DNA of 64,000 bases from Epinephelus fuscoguttatus. Its lineage: Eukaryota; Chordata; Actinopteri; Perciformes; Serranidae. Where the stretch lies: NCBI RefSeq assembly GCF_011397635.1, contig NC_064761.1, positions 42,496,143 through 42,560,142 of the forward strand, read 5' to 3'. The notes under the pieces are model-generated. The model was not told the origin of the DNA and made no database searches. It worked only from the letters and a program-made list of their open reading frames with translations. Shown one piece after another: positions 62,060 through 64,000 of this stretch. The translations under genes and the position numbers were made by a program. Numbering within the stretch: position 1 is the stretch's first letter; every line of letters begins with the position of its first letter.

Positions 62060-62403
62060 TTGCAGGTGATAGAGAAAACTTGAACTTCTAATTCTGCCAT
62101 TTGGGAAAATAGTCTCTGCCTTTCAGCGTTGTATTGACTGCATTCTAAGAACACATGTTTAACTGTTTCAGGCCTCCCACAGTGACATAGACCTGTGTCG
62201 TGCTTTCCTATAATAAAAAGAGACTGGTTTAAACCACAATGACCCAACCTCAACCTACACAGTTTAACAGAGTCCCTTCGGAATGGAGAACTACAATGAC
62301 ATTTCCTATTGACTAGAGATTGTATAGAAAAGAAATGCCTCCCCTTACTTTCTTTCTCCCAGCCCACCTGCCACTCCTTTATTATGCCCTCTTTAATTAC
62401 ATA
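62060..62403 (-). pseudogene. LINE fragment with zinc-finger-like C-terminal region
   Basis: The minus-strand frame has LRLGHCGLNQSLFIIGKH, then CHCGRPETVKHVFLEC and YNAERQRLF. The Cys-x-Cys..His..Cys arrangement following an RLGH segment is typical of the C-terminus of RNase-H-bearing LINEs. Only this end remains, and it abuts the inverted repeat at 62404. Confidence 0.6.
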
Positions 62404-62693
62404 ATTGAAACCACAAAATATCTCCATACTGCTCGTCCGTAGTGATCCAAGTGTCCTGAAGCCCAGACATAAAAATTTGTTTGGAAAAACGTCGTTTGAA
62501 CTCTGTTTTTAGCCTCATTGTAGCCTGTAGCTCTGACTGCCTCTCTTCGCACCGCGCTCATGTGTGCGCGCTTGCGTGAGACCGTGAGACATGGGCACCG
62601 CCTTCATGTGTGTTCACGTGCTTTCACTGGTCTCGCACGCAAGCACTTGGATCACTACGGACGAGCAGTATGGAGATATTTTGTGGTTTCAAT
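62404..62693. repeat. Perfect 50-bp inverted repeat with 190-bp spacer
   Basis: The arm at 62404-62453 (ATTGAAACCACAAAATATCT..) is the exact complement of 62644-62693. Sequence after the right arm (62694-62880) ends 'ggtgcactatcccttta', a phrase typical of a dispersed fish element terminus; nothing equivalent follows the left arm. Confidence 0.9.
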
Positions 62694-63362
62694 GATGTGT
62701 TTTTGGACGTTTGAATCTGGGGCGCCGTCAGCCTCCATTAGGTGGAGTTGTGTTGCTACCTCCTCTCCCCTTGGATCTCTGCAAGTGATGTGAGGACTCT
62801 AAAACTTCACCTGAGCCTCCATCGGCATATGGGTGAGTAGATAATGGCTGAATTTTCATTTTTGGGTGCACTATCCCTTTAAGAGTTTCTTAGGGAGAGG
62901 AGAAAATGGAAACACAAAGAGGCAGGAGAAAAATCTGTTGCATTTTGCAGAGAAAATAAAATGCTACAGATTAGGTCGTCCAGGGACAACATGTGGCGGA
63001 TCTCATTTGTGATATACACACACATTTCCCAACTAATGCTACAACACCAGAAATAAAGTGATATTTGGAAAACTGGAAACAGTGCAGCAGTGATGACTTG
63101 TGTCTGTCTCAACCCTCAGTGATCACACGACCCTGGACTTTCACAGTCAGCAGTTCATTTCATTTCCACTGGGAGTCCTCACCTTGCAGGCTCACAAAGG
63201 GGTGTGTCTGTGACAACCAATCACATCTGTTAAAAGCAAGCATCAGACCTAGCTGGGGTCAACCACACCTCCTCACTAAGCTACAAGTTTCTGTCCCTTC
63301 CTTGCTCAGAGTTGCTCTGAGAACTTTCTTACATCACCACCAGTCTAAGACTCCTTGCTAAA

Positions 63363-63541
63363 AGTCAGACTATCACAGGGCTGACACATAGAGACAGACA
63401 ACCATTCACACTCACATTCACACCTACGGACAATTTAGAGTCACCAATTAACCTGCATGTCTTTGGACTGTGGGAGGAAGCTGGAGCACCTGGAGGAAAC
63501 CCACGCTGACACAGGGAGAACATGCAAACTCTGCACAGAAG
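63363..63541 (-). repeat. Dispersed teleost repeat
   Basis: On the minus strand it reads TGCATGTTCTCCCTGTGTCA.. followed by 'tttcctccaggtgctccag' and 'catgcaggttaattggtgac', a phrase order I recognise as a widespread fish interspersed repeat. The tRNA-like head is missing. The family name is not certain. Confidence 0.55.
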
Positions 63542-64000
63542 TTTAGGCATTTAAATAAACAAAATATATATGTTTAATATATATCCTATTAGACATATCT
63601 AACCAGCCAAAATAAGTGAAGATACCAGTGTAGGTGGACCGTATGTGTTCAGGGCTTTAAACCTTGCTTTGCAGGTAAAGTATTTCAGAACACTTCATCT
63701 TATTTCATTCATATTTTTTCACTTAATGTATGCTTACCATTATATAATTATATTTCAGTAGGGCAGGACAAAAGATGAAAGTCACCTGAGATGTATAACA
63801 TATTGCTTTATTCACACAGAAAAAACACTCTTTCACATTCATGGTGACTTCGAGTTAAGTATGACGTAAACACGTCTGGTTAGCTCAGCAAATTCCAACA
63901 GACAGTAAAGAAATTACAAAGGAATAAAAAAACAGGTTTAGCTTATCTATCTTCTGCCACTCCACATTTGTAAAATCTATTTACATTTACTTGCAGTTTT
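63542..64000. other. Window end, no feature seen
   Basis: AT-rich sequence without a recognisable gene or repeat. Confidence 0.3.

Overview
The window looks like teleost fish nuclear DNA. It carries multi-exon genes with GT..AG introns and fish-type interspersed repeats: Tc1-like and hAT-like transposons, a Helitron, tRNA-derived SINEs, LINE reverse-transcriptase fragments, CA/TG microsatellites and foldback elements. I see no bacterial-type genes, rRNA genes or CRISPR arrays. Species cannot be named from this alone.

The backbone is a head-to-tail cluster of five flavin-containing monooxygenase (FMO) genes, all on the minus strand. I call them FMO-A (1623-6325), FMO-B (9540-19213), FMO-C (25419-34993), FMO-D (40465-47377) and FMO-E (55471-60215). 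I assembled each gene by hand from splice sites. All five give uninterrupted reading frames of 555, 556, 556, 551 and 566 codons. Each keeps the FAD-binding GxGxxG, the FMO signature FxGxxxHxxxY, an NADPH-binding GxGxSGG and an F[A/C]TGY motif. Each also has a hydrophobic C-terminal segment of the kind that anchors FMOs in the ER membrane. A-C resemble FMO5 most; D and E are older paralogs.

Layout: 1-1622, downstream flank of A. 1623-6325, FMO-A with an hAT-like element in intron 3. 6335-8677, upstream flank. 8678-20030 and 24650-35808, two copies of one segmental duplication of about 11 kb carrying FMO-B and FMO-C. Later insertions and deletions distinguish the copies: a SINE only in C, a 550-bp element only in B, different LINE deletions. 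20031-24650, a transposon nest separating the copies, made of alternating inverted repeats around a Tc1-type transposon whose transposase has DD38E spacing and one nonsense codon. 35809-40464, a LINE fragment, a pyrimidine-rich tract, a GC-rich repeat and a minisatellite. 40465-47377, FMO-D with a SINE and an hAT-like element in introns. 47378-55470, FMO-D upstream region and an intergenic repeat field (LTR-like segment, long hairpin, endonuclease-domain retrotransposon fragment, Tc1 relic, Harbinger-type element). 55471-60215, FMO-E with a Helitron and a MITE inside one intron. 60216-64000, LINE relics and a perfect 50-bp inverted repeat.

The most interesting gene-level signal is intron architecture. 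One coding block of 356 nt is interrupted at three different places: after 148 nt in A-C, 136 nt in D and 234 nt in E. FMO-E also has an extra intron in the last exon. Together with the Asn-to-Ser change in the NADPH motif of FMO-A and FATGY-to-FCTGY in FMO-E, this points to an actively diversifying xenobiotic/osmolyte oxidation locus shaped by mobile DNA.
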